Assembly: GCA_007570785.1 (NCBI GenBank)
Contig: ML660777.1
Coordinates: 9,174,119 to 9,238,118 of the forward strand
Source: Antilocapra americana
Taxonomy: Eukaryota; Chordata; Mammalia; Artiodactyla; Antilocapridae
Direction: 5' to 3'
Length of the DNA: 64,000 bases
Of this stretch, positions 38,422-51,289 are shown piece after piece. The notes beneath the pieces were generated by a model. That model saw only the letters and a program-made list of their open reading frames with translations. It did not search any database and was not told the DNA's origin. Positions within the stretch are counted from its first letter, which is position 1. Every line of letters begins with the position of its first letter. The position numbers and the translations under genes were made by a program.

Positions 38422-38944
38422 CAGCAACCAGTATTTATGCAGATTTCAAATGATTTATTTTATCAATAAAAGCTAGTTCACATTGCCCTTTACTAAAGAC
38501 AATCCTTGTTTAACTAATTCTCACTTAAAAGTAATAAAGCTAAATTCTTTCCATAGGATATGAATCATACGTTTCACTTCTGGAGACCATCTGAACACAA
38601 CTAATACAAATTGAAAAGGTATCATCATAGGAATTAAATATTGTAAATTTCTGCATGGTTTTGTATTTAGACTAGTTGAAAATAATCTCTGCTTGGCCAT
38701 AAGCCCTATTCTAGAAACACAAAGATGACATCTGCTGAGTACAAACAGAATATACAAAGACTTGCTTCTTACCCCCACACAAATCTAACCCAGATCAAGT
38801 ATATACACACCATGACCAAGAAACAATACAACAGATTCTCACACTTAAACTTGGTTCTAAACAGCAATAACTGCAAAATGCTATTAGTTTAGAAAATATT
38901 AATTCCCATTTCACAGACTTGATAGAAACACATCATTATTAGAA
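38422..38944. other. Intergenic, unassigned
   Basis: No gene or clear repeat. Confidence 0.35.
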
Positions 38945-39120
38945 TTAGTTAACATATATTAGTGCTTATTATATAGATCATATTTACTGTGTTAGTCTCA
39001 TACTAACCTTACAAAATAGGTAGTCTCATTTTACAGAGTATGAAATTAAAGCTGAAGAAATTAAAATACAGCCTAAGTAAAAGACAGAACTGGAATTCAT
39101 ATGGAGGCAGTCTAATTTTC
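38945..39120 (-). mobile_element. MIR element, antisense
   Basis: It follows the reversed MIR pattern: 'ccttacaaaataggtagtctcattttacaga', then a decayed 'gaaattaaagctgaagaaattaa', then 'agacagaactggaattcat'. Confidence 0.6.
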
Positions 39121-39709
39121 AGGCGTATAGTTGTAATTATTATTTGATTTCTGCTTCCCTTAAGCCCATGGTAGAAAAATACAGAATTCATAAACCCTTA
39201 TGTTTGAAAGAGAACTTAAGTGAGTCATTTAATCTAATCCTTCGCCCCTCCCAAACCTACCATGCAGAAACAACTTTTTCAGTGTCTTTAAAAGAAAGAA
39301 CCAGCTCTATTTGATATTTCCAAAACTAGAGCTTCTTTCTTTCGAGATAGTTCATTTTATTGCTGGATCATCATAATGGTTAAACAGATCTTCCTGAATA
39401 ACAGTACAAAGATTTTTTTTTCTGACCTCTTTCTCTTCTAAAATTCACTAGCAAACAACAACAAGAAACAGAAACAAAAATCTAACATCAGTAAAACCAA
39501 AAGAATTGAATCTGTAAACCCCAAACCACAATGAATGAAGACTAGAATACAAGATATAATGGTAACTGATCCCACAGAAAAAAATGTGCTTGACAGAAAT
39601 GGGGTTGGGTGGCCATGGGGAAGGTAGTGAGAAACTGAAAAGCAAGCTAATTGCTCTGGCAGACTCTTGGAAAGACTAAAGAATTTCAAGTAGACACTGA
39701 GCAAGTGGT
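39121..39709. other. Intergenic, unassigned
   Basis: No gene. Minus-strand hydrophobic frames at 39438-39704 read A/T-rich sequence and have no coding signs. Confidence 0.35.
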
Positions 39710-39911
39710 GAGGGCTTCTCCTGTGGCTCAGCTGGTAAAGAATCTACCTGCAATGCAGGAGACCTGGGTTCTGTCTCTGGGCTGGGAAGATCCTGTGGAG
39801 AAGGGAATGGCTACCCACTCCAGTATTCTGGCCTAGAGAATTCCATGGACTGTATGGTCCGTGGGGTCACAAAGAGTCAGACACAACTGAGTGACTTTCA
39901 CTCACTCACTA
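39710..39911 (+). mobile_element. Bov-tA SINE
   Basis: Plus-strand copy (gggcttctcctgtggctcag) with the usual 3' end gacacaactgagtgacttt. A short aagtggt duplication flanks it. Confidence 0.92.
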
Positions 39912-40838
39912 AAGTGGTAATACTATATCAAAATTAGTAGCAAGGCACAGGACTACAATGGGATCATTTGATGGCTAGTTTTTTGTTTGGTTGGTTTTGG
40001 TATTTGGTTTTTAATTAGAAGAACACTTAAACCCAAGGGTCCCCAACTCCAAATCACTAAGTCAAACAACCTCTCTCCACCTTTTTGAGATACCTGAGGA
40101 TTGTTCTCTGAGAAACTTAACTAAAAGGTTCTGGATTCAGCGATATGAGGCCCAGAGGAGAATAAGATGAGGAACAAGTTACATAGAGGGAAGGAGGTTA
40201 AAGACATGAGTCTTCAGTTAAAAAATCCACTAAGCACCTATCACAATAAATGAAAAAGGGTTCACATCAAATTTTACTATTGTGAAACTTCAGAATATCA
40301 GAGTTGAAGAGAAGATCCTAAGAGGCTCCAGAGAGAAAAAAAAAAGTAGATCTCACAACCAGGAATAAAAGTTTAAGAACAATGGTTGAGAATGAAAAGA
40401 CAAAAGAATAATTCCTTAAATATTCTTACAGAGATGTAAAAAAAAGTTTTATCCAAATTTTTTTTACCTCTTGTAAAAAGATTAATATCTAAACAAACTA
40501 TTAAGTACAAGAGTAGCAAAAAGGCATTTGAGACATTAAAAATTTCCCATAAACGCCTTCTCAGGAAGCCAATAGAAATGTGTTTCAATAAATGAGGAAG
40601 TAAACCACGAAAGAGGAAGAATGGAAATCAGGAAACATGAGAGAGGTAAAGGGAATTCCCAGGATGACAGCAAAGGAAGTGCTAGGACCACAGCTGTGCA
40701 GCAGACCAAGAAAGTCACCAAACCAGAACAGAGCAAGAAGTTAAGACTCTGACAGCATTTGTATGTGGAAGTGGTATCTCCCAAGAATATATTAGAATGT
40801 ATTACTATAGACTACCTGATAGATTTGATCTTGGAGGA
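39912..40838. other. Intergenic, unassigned
   Basis: No gene or clear repeat; several A runs (about 40334-40344, 40438-40446). Confidence 0.35.
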
Positions 40839-42110
40839 CACTGCATCACTTCAGTTCAGTTGCTCAGTCATGTCTGACTCTTTGCGACCCCATGAATCGC
40901 AACACACCAGGCCTCCCTGTCCATCACCAACTCCCAGAGTCCACCCAAACCCATGTCCATCAAGTCAGTGTTGCCATCCAGCCATCTCATCTTCTGTCTT
41001 CCCCTTCTCCTCCTGCCCTCAATCTTTCCCAGCATCAGGGTCTTTTCAAATGAGTCAACTTTTCGCATCAGGTGGCCAAAGGATTGGAGTTTCAGCTTCA
41101 ACATCAGTCCTTCCAATTAACACCCAGGACTGATCTCCTTTAGGATGGACTGGCTGGATCTCCTTGCAGTCCAAGGGACTCTCAAGAGCCTTCTCCAACA
41201 CCATGGTTCAAAAGCATCAATTATTTGGTGCTCAGCTTTCTTTACAGTCCAACTCTTACATCCATACATGACCACTGGAAAAACCATACCCTTGACTAGA
41301 CGGACCTTTGTTGGCAAAGTAATGTCTCTGTTTTTTAATATGCTGTCTAGGTTGGTCATAATCTGCCTTCCAAGGAGTAAGTGTTTTTTTCATTTCATGG
41401 CTGCAATCACTATCTGCAGTGATTTTGGAGGCCAGATAAATAAAGTCAGCCACTGTTTACCACTGTTTCTCCATCTATCTGCCATGAAGTGATGGGACCA
41501 GATGCTATGATCTTAGATTTCTGAATGTTGAGTTTTAAGCCAGCTTTTCACTCTCCTCGTTCACTTCAGCAAGAGGCTCTTTAGTTCTTCACTTTCTGCC
41601 ATAAGGGTGGTGTCATCTGTATATCTGAGGTTACTGATATTTCTCCGGGCAATCTTGATTCTAGCTTGTGCTTCCTCCAGCCCAGTGTTTCTCATGATGT
41701 ACTCTGCATATAAGTTAAATAAGCAGGGTGACAATATATAGCCTTAACGTACTCCTTTTCCTATTTGGAACCAGTCTGTTGTTCCATGTCCAATTCTAAC
41801 TGTTGCTTCCTGACCTGCATACAGGTTCCTCAAGAGTCAGGTCAGGTGGTCTGGTATGCCCATCTCTTTAAGAATTTTCCACAGTTTATTGTGATCCACA
41901 CCGTCAAAGGCTTTGGCATAATCAATAAAGCAGAAATAGTTGTTTTTCTGGAACTCTCTTGCTTTTTCAATAATCCAGCGGATGTTGGCAATTTGATCTC
42001 TGGTTCCTCTGCCTTTTCTAAAACCAGCTTGAACATCTGGAAATTCTCATATTGCTTAAGCCTGACTTGGATAATTTTGAGCATTACTTTACTAGCATGT
42101 GAGACTGCAT
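40839..42110 (-). mobile_element. BovB LINE, antisense, 5'-truncated
   Basis: About 1.25 kb (40848-42103) with a short actgcat duplication at both ends. On the minus strand the C-terminal tail (41117-41359, 40868-41116) and RT palm pieces are readable, but frameshifts scatter them; the FIDYAKAFD region is present out of frame near 41900-41940. The BovB site occupied by a SINE at 36 and 56 kb is empty here (about 41515-41540). Confidence 0.94.
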
Positions 42111-42837
42111 ACAGAAGTATTTTACAGAGTTCTTGTATAGGTTGGGAAGACTGAGTGTTCTTAATACTAAACAAATAAAAAGAAAAGGCTATCATTAACT
42201 CTAAGAAAGACAGAAAACTGCAAAAGAATGGAACTATAATCATAGCTTTCTATCTAATTTAGCAGTGAGTTTTATTTCAATAATGAAAAAATAGAATATG
42301 AATTAAAAACTGATATGTAATTTTCTCAAGAAATAAGGAAAGGGAAAGCAGTGTAAATAATTTAACTCTTCATCTATCATTATGGGAAGATAATAGGTAG
42401 TGTCAAAAACTGATGTATGGACAGACAGCAATATAGGCATCTTATTTACAAATGAGAAAGTAAATCACAGAAGCAATATCTGTAATAGTTCAAAATTTTT
42501 ACCTGAGGAGCTTTGAGAAGCATGGCAAAGTTAGAGGAAGGAGTAATGGGGAGAGCAAAAGAATATTGTTTCATATGATAAGCTTTCTAGTATCATTTGA
42601 CTTTCAACTATTTTCTTGTTATACTTAGAGAACAATGTTATTTTCAAAAAATAAATTTATTCCTTATATTTAATTTTTATTCTCCAAAGATTGATTTTAT
42701 AATACAGCACTGAGCTCTATCAATTTGTCTTTTTAGTTACCTACTCTAGTTCTTTGGGCCTCTATCAGGTTACAGATATATTCTTGGAAGCCCTTGGTTA
42801 GTATGTTTGTATTCATTTTAATTGTAATGAATACATA
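42111..42837. other. Intergenic, unassigned
   Basis: AT-rich, no gene; ends at the TA target of Tigger1. Confidence 0.35.
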
Positions 42838-45172
42838 CAGGCATACTTCATTCTACTGAGTTTTGCTTTATTGTGCTTCACAGATAATGCATTTTTTACA
42901 AACTAAAAGTCTGTGGCAACCCTGCATCTAGCAAGTCTACTGGTGCCATTTTTTTCTAATAGCATCTGCTTACTTCATGTTTCTGTGTCACTTTATTTAG
43001 GTAATTCTCCAAAAATTTCAAAGTTTTTCATTATTATCATGTTTCTTATGGTGATCTATGACTAGTAATCTTTGGTGTTATTATTGTAATTTGTTGGAAC
43101 ACCACAAACCACACCCATATAAGATGGGAAACTTAATGGATTAAGTGTTGCTGGTGTTCTGACTTTTCCAGCAACCAGCTGTTTCTTTGTTTCTGCCTTT
43201 ATCCTCAGGCCTCCCTATTCCCTGACACATGATAATATTAAAATTAGGCCAAGTAATAACCTACAATGGCTTCTAAGTGAAAAGAAGAGTCATATATTTT
43301 TCACTTTAAATCAAAAGCTAGAAATGACTACACTTAGTGAGGAAACCTGTTGAAAGCCAAAAACAGGGCAAAAGCTAAGTCTTATGAAACAAAAAGTTAT
43401 GAGCATAAATGTTCCTAAAGGAAATTAAAAGTGTTATTCCAATGAACATATGAATGATAAGTAAAACAGCCTTCTGGCCAATAAGGAGAAAGTTTTAGTG
43501 GTTTGGATAGAAGATCACACCAGCCACAATATCCCCTTAAGCCAAAATCTAATCCAGAAGAAGACTCCATTCCTATTCAATTCTATGAAGGCTGGGTGAG
43601 GTGAGGAAGCTGCAGAAGAAAAGCCTGAATCTAGCACAATTGATTCATGAAGTTTAAGAAAAGAAGCCGCCTCCAATGGTATAAAAGTACAAGGTGAAGC
43701 AGCAAGTCCTTGATGTAGAAGCTACAGCAAGTTATCCAGAAGACTTACCAAATGTAATTCATGAAGGTGGCAACACTAAACAGTTTTTGAGTGTAGACAA
43801 AACAGTCTTATATTGGAAGAAGATGCCATCTAAGATTTTCACAGCTAAAGTGAAGTCAATGCTTGGCTTCAAAGCCTCAAAGGACAGGCTGACTCTCTTG
43901 TTAGAAAGAAAAGTTGAAACCAGTGTTCATTCAGCATTCCAAAAATCCTATGTTCCTTAAAAATTATGCTGAATCTACTCTGCCTATGCTCTACCAGTAG
44001 AGCAACAAAGCCTGGATGACAGCACATCTACTTACAACATAGTTTACTGAATATTTTAAGCCAACTGTTGAGACCTACTGCCCAGGAAAACAGATTCCTT
44101 TCAAAAGATTGCTGTTTATTGACAAAGCACCTGGTCATCCAAGAGTTCTGATGGAGATGCACTATGAGATTAGTGTTGTTATCATGCCGGCTAACACGAT
44201 TTCATTCTGTAGCCTACAGATCAAGGAATAATTTCAACTTGTTAAGTCTTATCTTTCAAGAAATACATTTTTAAGGCAACAGTTGCTGTAGATGATGATT
44301 CCTCTGATGAATCTGGGCAAAGTAAATTTAAAACTTTCTGGGAAAGATTCACTATTCTAGATGCCTTTAAGAACATGGAAAGAGGCCAAAGTATCAACAT
44401 TCATGGGAGTTTGGAAGAAGTTGATTCCAGCCCTCATGGATGACTTTGAGGGATTCAAGACTTCCATGGAGGAAGTAGCTGCAGAGATGAAACAGAATTT
44501 AAAATGAAGCCTGAAGATGTGACTAAATTGCTGCAATCTCATGGCAAAACCCTTAGCAGACAAAGAATTGCTTCTTATGAATAAGCAAAAAAAAGTGGTC
44601 TCTTGGGATGGAATCTACTGCTGGTGAAAATTCTGTGAAAATTGTTAAAATAACAGCAAATGACTTAGAATTTTACATAAATTTAGTTCATAAAACAGCA
44701 GGAGGCTTGGAAGGAAAGACTAATTTTGAAAGGAGTTCTACTGTGGGTAAGATGCTATCAAATAGGACTGCATGCTACAGAGAAATCACTTGTCAAAGGA
44801 AGAGCTAATCAATGTGGCAAACTTCACTGTTGTCTTATTTTGAGAAATTACCACAGTCAATCATCCTTGAGCAACCACAATTCTGATACGTCAGCAGCCA
44901 ACCCTGAGGCAACACTCTCTATCTCAGCAAAAATATTACAACACACTGAAGGCTCAGATGATAGCGAGCATTTTTTAGCAAAACAGTATTTTTTTAATTG
45001 AGCTATGTATATTTTTAAGATAATGCTATTGCACACTTAATAGACTATAGAACAGTGCAAGCATAATTTATATACACTGGGAACTTATAAAATTCATGTG
45101 ACTTGATTATAGCAATATTACCTTTATTCTGGTAGTCTGGAACTGAACTGCAATATCTCCAAGGTATGCCTG
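42838..45172 (+). mobile_element. Tigger1 DNA transposon, nearly full length, dead
   Basis: A pogo-like (Tc1/mariner superfamily) element. Terminal inverted repeats caggcatacttc and aaggtatgcctg are preserved, each bordered by the TA target duplication (42836-42837, 45173-45174). Length is 2,335 bp, close to the family's roughly 2.4 kb. The transposase frame would start at ATG 43266 but hits TGA four codons later. Downstream pieces include the first catalytic region (43694-43960, LSVDKTVLYWKKMPSKIF, where the family has DET) and the second (near 44116, [18 protein letters not shown], where the family has DN). Multiple stops and frameshifts follow. It cannot encode an active transposase. Confidence 0.95.
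43266..44812 (+). pseudogene. Tigger1 transposase pseudogene
   Basis: Decayed DDE-type transposase reading frame inside the Tigger1 element. The early stop arises where a short segment between two aagtg repeats seems to be lost, as expected for slippage. Recognisable blocks remain in at least three frames, ending with the GKMLSNRTACYREIT-like segment near 44745-44800. Confidence 0.85.
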
Positions 45173-45174
45173 TA

Positions 45175-46040
45175 TAAGTCAATTCTGGGTCATCTGGGTA
45201 GCTGTCATGTCCATGTAAAAACATACATCTTTCATTTTGTGTCTTCAATATCTTGTGAATATCTAGTTAAATCAGCTCCAAATAGCACTATTTTAATAAC
45301 TGCAGGAACATGTATTCATATCAAAGGGAGTCCAATTGAAATTATGGCAGGTCATACGAATGAAACCTATGTAATAATCTGAGTGGACCAAGAGTTGATG
45401 AAGTTGAGTCATTTTACAAAGCACAATGTAGAAGAATACCATGAATTCAAAAGGACCAGTATTCATGTTGCAAGTAACAATTCGGGTTCAGCAAAATATT
45501 ATCTGTCACATGAAAGTAATGTTATTAGTATGAATTGTATTTATTGTTTTTGTATGGTTTTTGAAGTAATTTTTTAATTCTATCATATAATAATTAAATA
45601 TTAGAAGATTATACCTATTTTTATATCAGTATATATTGGTAGAAGTAATAATAACTTGTTTCAGTCATGGTGAGTTCTTTTCCTTCCTTTAATTTCAACA
45701 TTAAGTTATTTTGTTAAGAGAATATGTACATTACTTAAACTTGAGAAGCACTGATGAAATATTGTTTGTATTTACCAAGAGACTGCTCTGGAATGGTTTG
45801 CTACAATCCAATATGAAGTATCACTCACTATGGCCCTCACCAAGCACTCATTAACTTCAAAGGAAGTACTTTTTTCTCACTTGTTTTAATTCATCAACTT
45901 TATTATCAAATGATGCAGTAAACAGCATCATTGTTTTCCTCTCTGGGATTTCTTTATCCTGACCTCCACTTACTAGGTACCCATCTATACATAATCTATG
46001 CCTCCCCTAAACTCAGAGAAAGGGGTGAGAAAGTTTGGGA
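45175..46040. other. Intergenic, unassigned
   Basis: No gene. Short frames at 45045-45248 and 45383-45577 are not supported. Confidence 0.35.
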
Positions 46041-46540
46041 GTAGGATACCTTAGTTTCCTTTTGCTGCCATAAACAAGTTACTACAAATCTAGTGGCTTA
46101 TAAACAACACACATATCTTCTTTTATAGTTCTGGAGGTCAGAAATCCAAAATGAGTTTCACTGGGCTGAAACTAGGTGTCAGCAGAATTGCATCCCTTCT
46201 GCGGGCCTGTGAGAAGAATCTGCTTCCTTGTCTTTCCGAGCCTCTCAAGACTCCTCATATTCCTTGGTTTGTGTCCCTCCATCACTTTGACCTATGCTTA
46301 GATCATCAAGTCTACTTTTCTGACCTGGACCATCCTGCCTCCCTCTTTCATTTTTAAGGAACCTGGTGATTACACAAGAACCATCCAGTAATTGTGGATA
46401 ATCTCTCTATCTCAAGATCCTTAAGTGGATCACATCTGCAGAGTCTCCTTCACCACGTAAAGCAGCGTATTCACATGTTCCTGAGATTAGGATGTGGAAG
46501 CCTTTCTGGCAGCACGATCCTGCCTAACATAGTGGGTATC
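46041..46540 (+). repeat. Ancient mammalian retroelement relic (family not named)
   Basis: It follows a widespread old pattern: 'tagtttccttttgctgccataaacaag', 'tagttctggaggtcagaaatcc', and a closing 'gattaggatgtggaagcc...gcctaacatagt'. I recognise the repeat but will not assign a family name without a library search. Confidence 0.65.
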
Positions 46541-47259
46541 AGTATGCCAGCCCATCTCAAGAGCAGCAGGTCTGATGGAGGAATCCAATTTAGAAAAGTG
46601 TGGGAACACATTCTCCATAAACAGGAGAAAAGGGGAATGGACATAGGTGAAGAAAAAGAAGCATTATACAGTCAACGAAAAGGAGGTTCTTTTTCTGATG
46701 ATTAAGCAACAGGTTCAGGATCTGAAAAGGGAAGGAAGACTTGGAAATGTCACTGTGGGAGACTGGAAAATCTGCAACTAAAGAAGAAAAAGCAACTGCT
46801 TCCCGGGGCTTATTTGAATAAAGGCAGTTACCTGAGTAAGACATGGAGTCAGAGGTCACACCAATTAGCATGTACATGAAGATGGCACTAAACTCACTGC
46901 CAAAAGAGCCATCTAAATTTATTTTCAAATTTTACAAAGAAACCAAATAATGACATTAGAATTAAAGTGCTTCTACTACCTTTTCTGATATGCCATCATT
47001 CCTCTTTTTCCTTGATTCCTATTAGAAACTTGACACTAATTAAGCTAGCATATGAAGGAGGGGGGAAAAGGATGAATCATACGCCACACTGGAAATAAAC
47101 CAAGAAATAAGAAAACTTGATCTCTGCCCCAAAGAACAACCATAGTGAAAAACTGCACTAGCAATGGACATGTGTACTGAGAGTTTGAAGTTTTTAAAGG
47201 ACAAAACAAGGATTCTGCTAAGATCTATCAGCTGCTTCTTTTTCCTACATTTGCCCAGG
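46541..47259. other. Sequence upstream of the TXLNB promoter
   Basis: No repeat is obvious. Minus-strand frame 46590-46928 is unsupported. Confidence 0.35.
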
Positions 47260-47430
47260 GGACAGCTACTGAAGCCTCGGTGTATCTCTCTCTTGCTGTG
47301 TCACAGGATGTTCTTTCTCCCCCCATCCCCCCACCACCCCCGCTCTGCTCTCCCACTGCGTGTGTGTGTGTGTGTGTCTGTGTGTGTGTGTGTGTGTTCG
47401 GTTTCTCTCTCCCCTGTAAGAGCACAGCCG
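47260..47430 (+). promoter_or_regulatory. TXLNB: Probable TXLNB core promoter region
   Basis: This pyrimidine-rich, locally GC-rich stretch lies directly upstream of a clean splice donor and about 3.2 kb before the TXLNB coding start. It contains C-rich runs near 47320-47345 and a TG microsatellite at 47359-47398. CpG dinucleotides, rare elsewhere in the window, cluster just downstream at 47428-47475. No convincing TATA box is visible, which fits a dispersed-start promoter. The transcription start itself cannot be read from the sequence. The assignment rests on position, CpG content and the following donor. Confidence 0.5.
47359..47398. repeat. (TG)n microsatellite in the TXLNB promoter
   Basis: Two TG tracts separated by one CTG interruption (about 47378-47380). 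Confidence 0.97.
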
Positions 47431-47520
47431 CCCGCCGGTCTCCCGCTGTTGCTGCGGCTCCGACTAGCTGTTGCCGCCTCTTGCCTCTCCTTTCTCTTTT
47501 GCTTAGCGCCTTGCCCTCTG
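47401..47520 (+). other. TXLNB: TXLNB exon 1, untranslated (5' limit approximate)
   Basis: A GC-rich segment with repeated CCG, GCC and GCTG motifs ends at CTCTG followed by GTAAGT at 47521, an excellent splice donor. The next exon in the same direction carries the TXLNB start codon, so this exon would be entirely 5' UTR. Its 3' end is well supported; the 5' end is a guess from base composition. A long frame through the segment (from 47164) ignores this donor and looks spurious. Confidence 0.5.
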
Positions 47521-48944
47521 GTAAGTATGATGAACACTCCCCCCGAGCTCTGGGAGATGTAGGGTGCGGTTTGTGGTGTTTGAAACTTGCAACTTTGAGA
47601 CTGCCAGTGAACTGCTGAAGAACTTTCCATTGTTTTATTTATAAGTAAAATGTGTTGCTCAGGAAGGGATGTGTGTGAGTGTGGTCATCTGATGGGGCTG
47701 CCAGGACAAGTGAAAAATAAAACTCTCTCTCAGGGGAGGCAAAAGATGGGCAATAAAGTTTATAGAAAATAAACCTTAGAAATAAGTTCTTGCTGTAAAA
47801 CTAATTGCTATAGAAAGAAACAATTTACAAACAACAAGAGTTTTTTTTACTTTTTTGTATTTGTCCTCTTGGGGACTTGTTGAGGCTACTTTTGGGAACT
47901 GAGTTGTCCTGTGGTTTACAATGACTCAGTTATTCTGTTTTAAAGTAAATGTGGAGCGTGAGTTTAAAGGAGATCCATGGACTTAATATAAAAAACATCA
48001 ATGATTATAGCCTCTGATGAATAAAGAATAAATCAAATACAAACAAAACATTTGTATTCAGATTAACCACACTAAAACTCCTATGGACAGCAGGTTTTAA
48101 ACTCATTGCTTCGAAGTCTGGTTTACTTAAATTTTATTTCATCCTCAGAAGCCTGCCTAACATTTTAAAACCCACATACGGGTTTAAGCCAATCAATGTT
48201 TACTGTTTTCAATTTGATTTAAAAAGTATTTTCTTACTTTGAGTTCTAAAATGAGGTGTTAAAGGCCAGGGCTCCTTTTAGAAGAGCTTAAAATAACTAC
48301 TGGCTGGACAGCAGGTGCCATGGATCTTTCTCCAAGTTCAGGGGAAGCTTAGTTATATATAGATGAGTGTGCCCAACAAGCAGGGGTTAGGATAAAGAAT
48401 TCCAGTGATGAAGACAATGAAGCTGTTTACTGCATCATTTGATAAGAACGATGGTGAATTAAAATAAATGAGAGAAAACAGTTCTTCCTTCAGAGTTAGT
48501 GAGTACTTGGTGAGGGCCGCAGGTGGGTGGCAATGTCTGGACACTGAATTTTCTGTTCTTATTAGCATTCGAGCATTTGACTTCACCTGCCTGAGAAGGG
48601 GAGGAGGAAGCTGTATAGTGCATGGAGCAGTGTGGTTTTGTTTTCACTTTCATGCCAACATAACAGCAAAACCTGTGGATTATTAGGACCCTGTCGTAAT
48701 TTCATGCTGCTAATTAGCAGCACCACCATTAATTATTATTCACAAGTAAAATGCACCATAACTTAAAGGCCAAAGCCAAACATATTGCAACTCTAGAAAT
48801 GGTGACAGCCAGCCACCCTAGAAAGCCTGATTCAACCCATCCCTCACTCCCTATTTCCAAAGGGATTACTTGGGATTATTACACTATACTTGGATTATTC
48901 CCCTGGTTCATTCCCTTCCTGCTTTTTAGACATTTCTACTTCTT
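47521..48944 (+). other. TXLNB: TXLNB intron 1, repeat-poor part
   Basis: This is the longest stretch of the window without a recognisable repeat. A block at about 48560-48750 has enhancer-like features: an E-box cacctg (about 48587) and the 16-bp palindrome gctgctaattagcagc (48706-48721), followed by taattatta. Function is unproven. Confidence 0.4.
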
Positions 48945-49406
48945 AAAAATTATTGTTTCAAATGAATTTTTTTTTAATGCTGAATCAATTCTACTCAGAT
49001 GGACCGAACTGGAACCCATTATCCAGAGTGAAGTAAGCCAGAAGCAAAAACAACAATACAGTATATTAACACATATATATGGAATTTAGAAAGACAGTAA
49101 CGAGAACCCAACATGTGAGACAGCAAAAGGAACGCAGATGTATAGAATAGACTCGTGGACTCTGTGGATGAGGGAAAGGGTGGGATGATATGGGAGAATG
49201 GCATTGAAACATGTTAATTATCATATGTCTAATCAATCGCCAGCCCAGGATTGATTCTCGGGGCTGGTGCATCGAGATTTCCCGGGGGGGAGGGAGGAGG
49301 GAGTGGGGAGGGAGGGGTTTCTGAAGGGGGAGCATATGTAAACCCATGGTGATATCATTACATTGTATGGCAAAAACAATAAAAGGGAGAAAAAAAAATT
49401 ATTGTT
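48945..49406 (+). mobile_element. 5'-truncated young L1 with TSD in TXLNB intron 1
   Basis: The L1 ORF2 end and 3' UTR (about 48958-49393) include a G-rich tract (49283-49317) and a terminal aataaaag followed by A residues. Flanked by aaaaattattgtt at 48945-48957 and 49394-49406. The sense orientation matches TXLNB. Confidence 0.88.
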
Positions 49407-49487
49407 ATCCTAGAGCTTCTTGACTTCTTGATGAGAAAGTCATAATATGTTGGGGTTTTTTTCCCCTAAAAGAAAGTCAATTTTTAT

Positions 49488-49728
49488 ATTGGAACAAAAG
49501 ACAGAAAGACAGAATGTTTGCTCAGTTGCATCTCACTCTTTGTGATCCCATGGACTGTAGCCTGCCAGGCTTCTCAGTCCATGGGATTTCCCAGGCAAGA
49601 ATACTGGAATGGGCTGCCATTTCCTTCTCCAGGGGATCCTCCCAACCCAGGGATCAAACCCAGGTCTCCTGCATTGAGGGCAGATTCTTTACCAACTGCG
49701 CCACCAGGGAGCCCACATTGGGACAAAA
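49488..49728 (-). mobile_element. Bov-tA SINE in TXLNB intron 1
   Basis: Reverse copy (49500-49716) flanked by attggaacaaaa and attgggacaaaa, a one-mismatch duplication. Confidence 0.94.
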
Positions 49729-49957
49729 TAGTATAGAAATTCAAGGAATTGTCATTATGAGTATCACCATGTTTCCATATACATTCATTAGTTACTCTAC
49801 ACCTTTCCTCATTCAGTCTTATTTCAAAAATGATGCTGGTTTGAACCTCAAAAAAGTGTTTTTCTGATTAATAAGTATATGTTGCTCATCTGGGAAAATG
49901 AAAATACCAGAAAAGCAAGCATTTCCTATATCCAGTATAATAATTGATCTATATTAG

Positions 49958-50184
49958 TGGGCTCATGGGCTTCCCTGATGGTTCAGATGGTAAAGAATCT
50001 GCCCCCAGTGCAGGAGCCCTGGGTTCAATACCTGGGTCTAAAAGATCCCCTGGAGACAGAAATGGCAACCCATTCCAGTATTTTTGCCTGGAGAATTCCT
50101 TGGACAGAGGAACCTGGCAGGCAACAGTCCATTGGACTACAAAGAGTCAGACACGACTGAATGACTAACACACACTGGGCTCAT
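49958..50184 (+). mobile_element. Bov-tA SINE in TXLNB intron 1
   Basis: Plus-strand copy (49967-50175) with perfect flanking tgggctcat (49958-49966, 50176-50184). Confidence 0.94.
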
Positions 50185-51151
<967 letters not shown>

Positions 51152-51289
51152 AATTACATTCTAATGTATGAATTTTCTCTGAATTATTCTTAAAATGGGG
51201 CACTTCTTCCAACCTTTGCTAAAAGCCATACCTCATACTTGGATTTTAGCACAATAGCCTCCTTCAGGATTGCCCTACATCTTCTCTTA

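Noticed and set aside
42838..45172. Active transposase gene
   Set aside because: Early stop, several frameshifts and altered catalytic neighbourhoods show the Tigger1 frame is dead.
47164..47562. 132-codon frame overlapping the TXLNB promoter
   Set aside because: It reads through the TG microsatellite (VCVCV) and the splice donor at 47521; low complexity with no homologue recognised.
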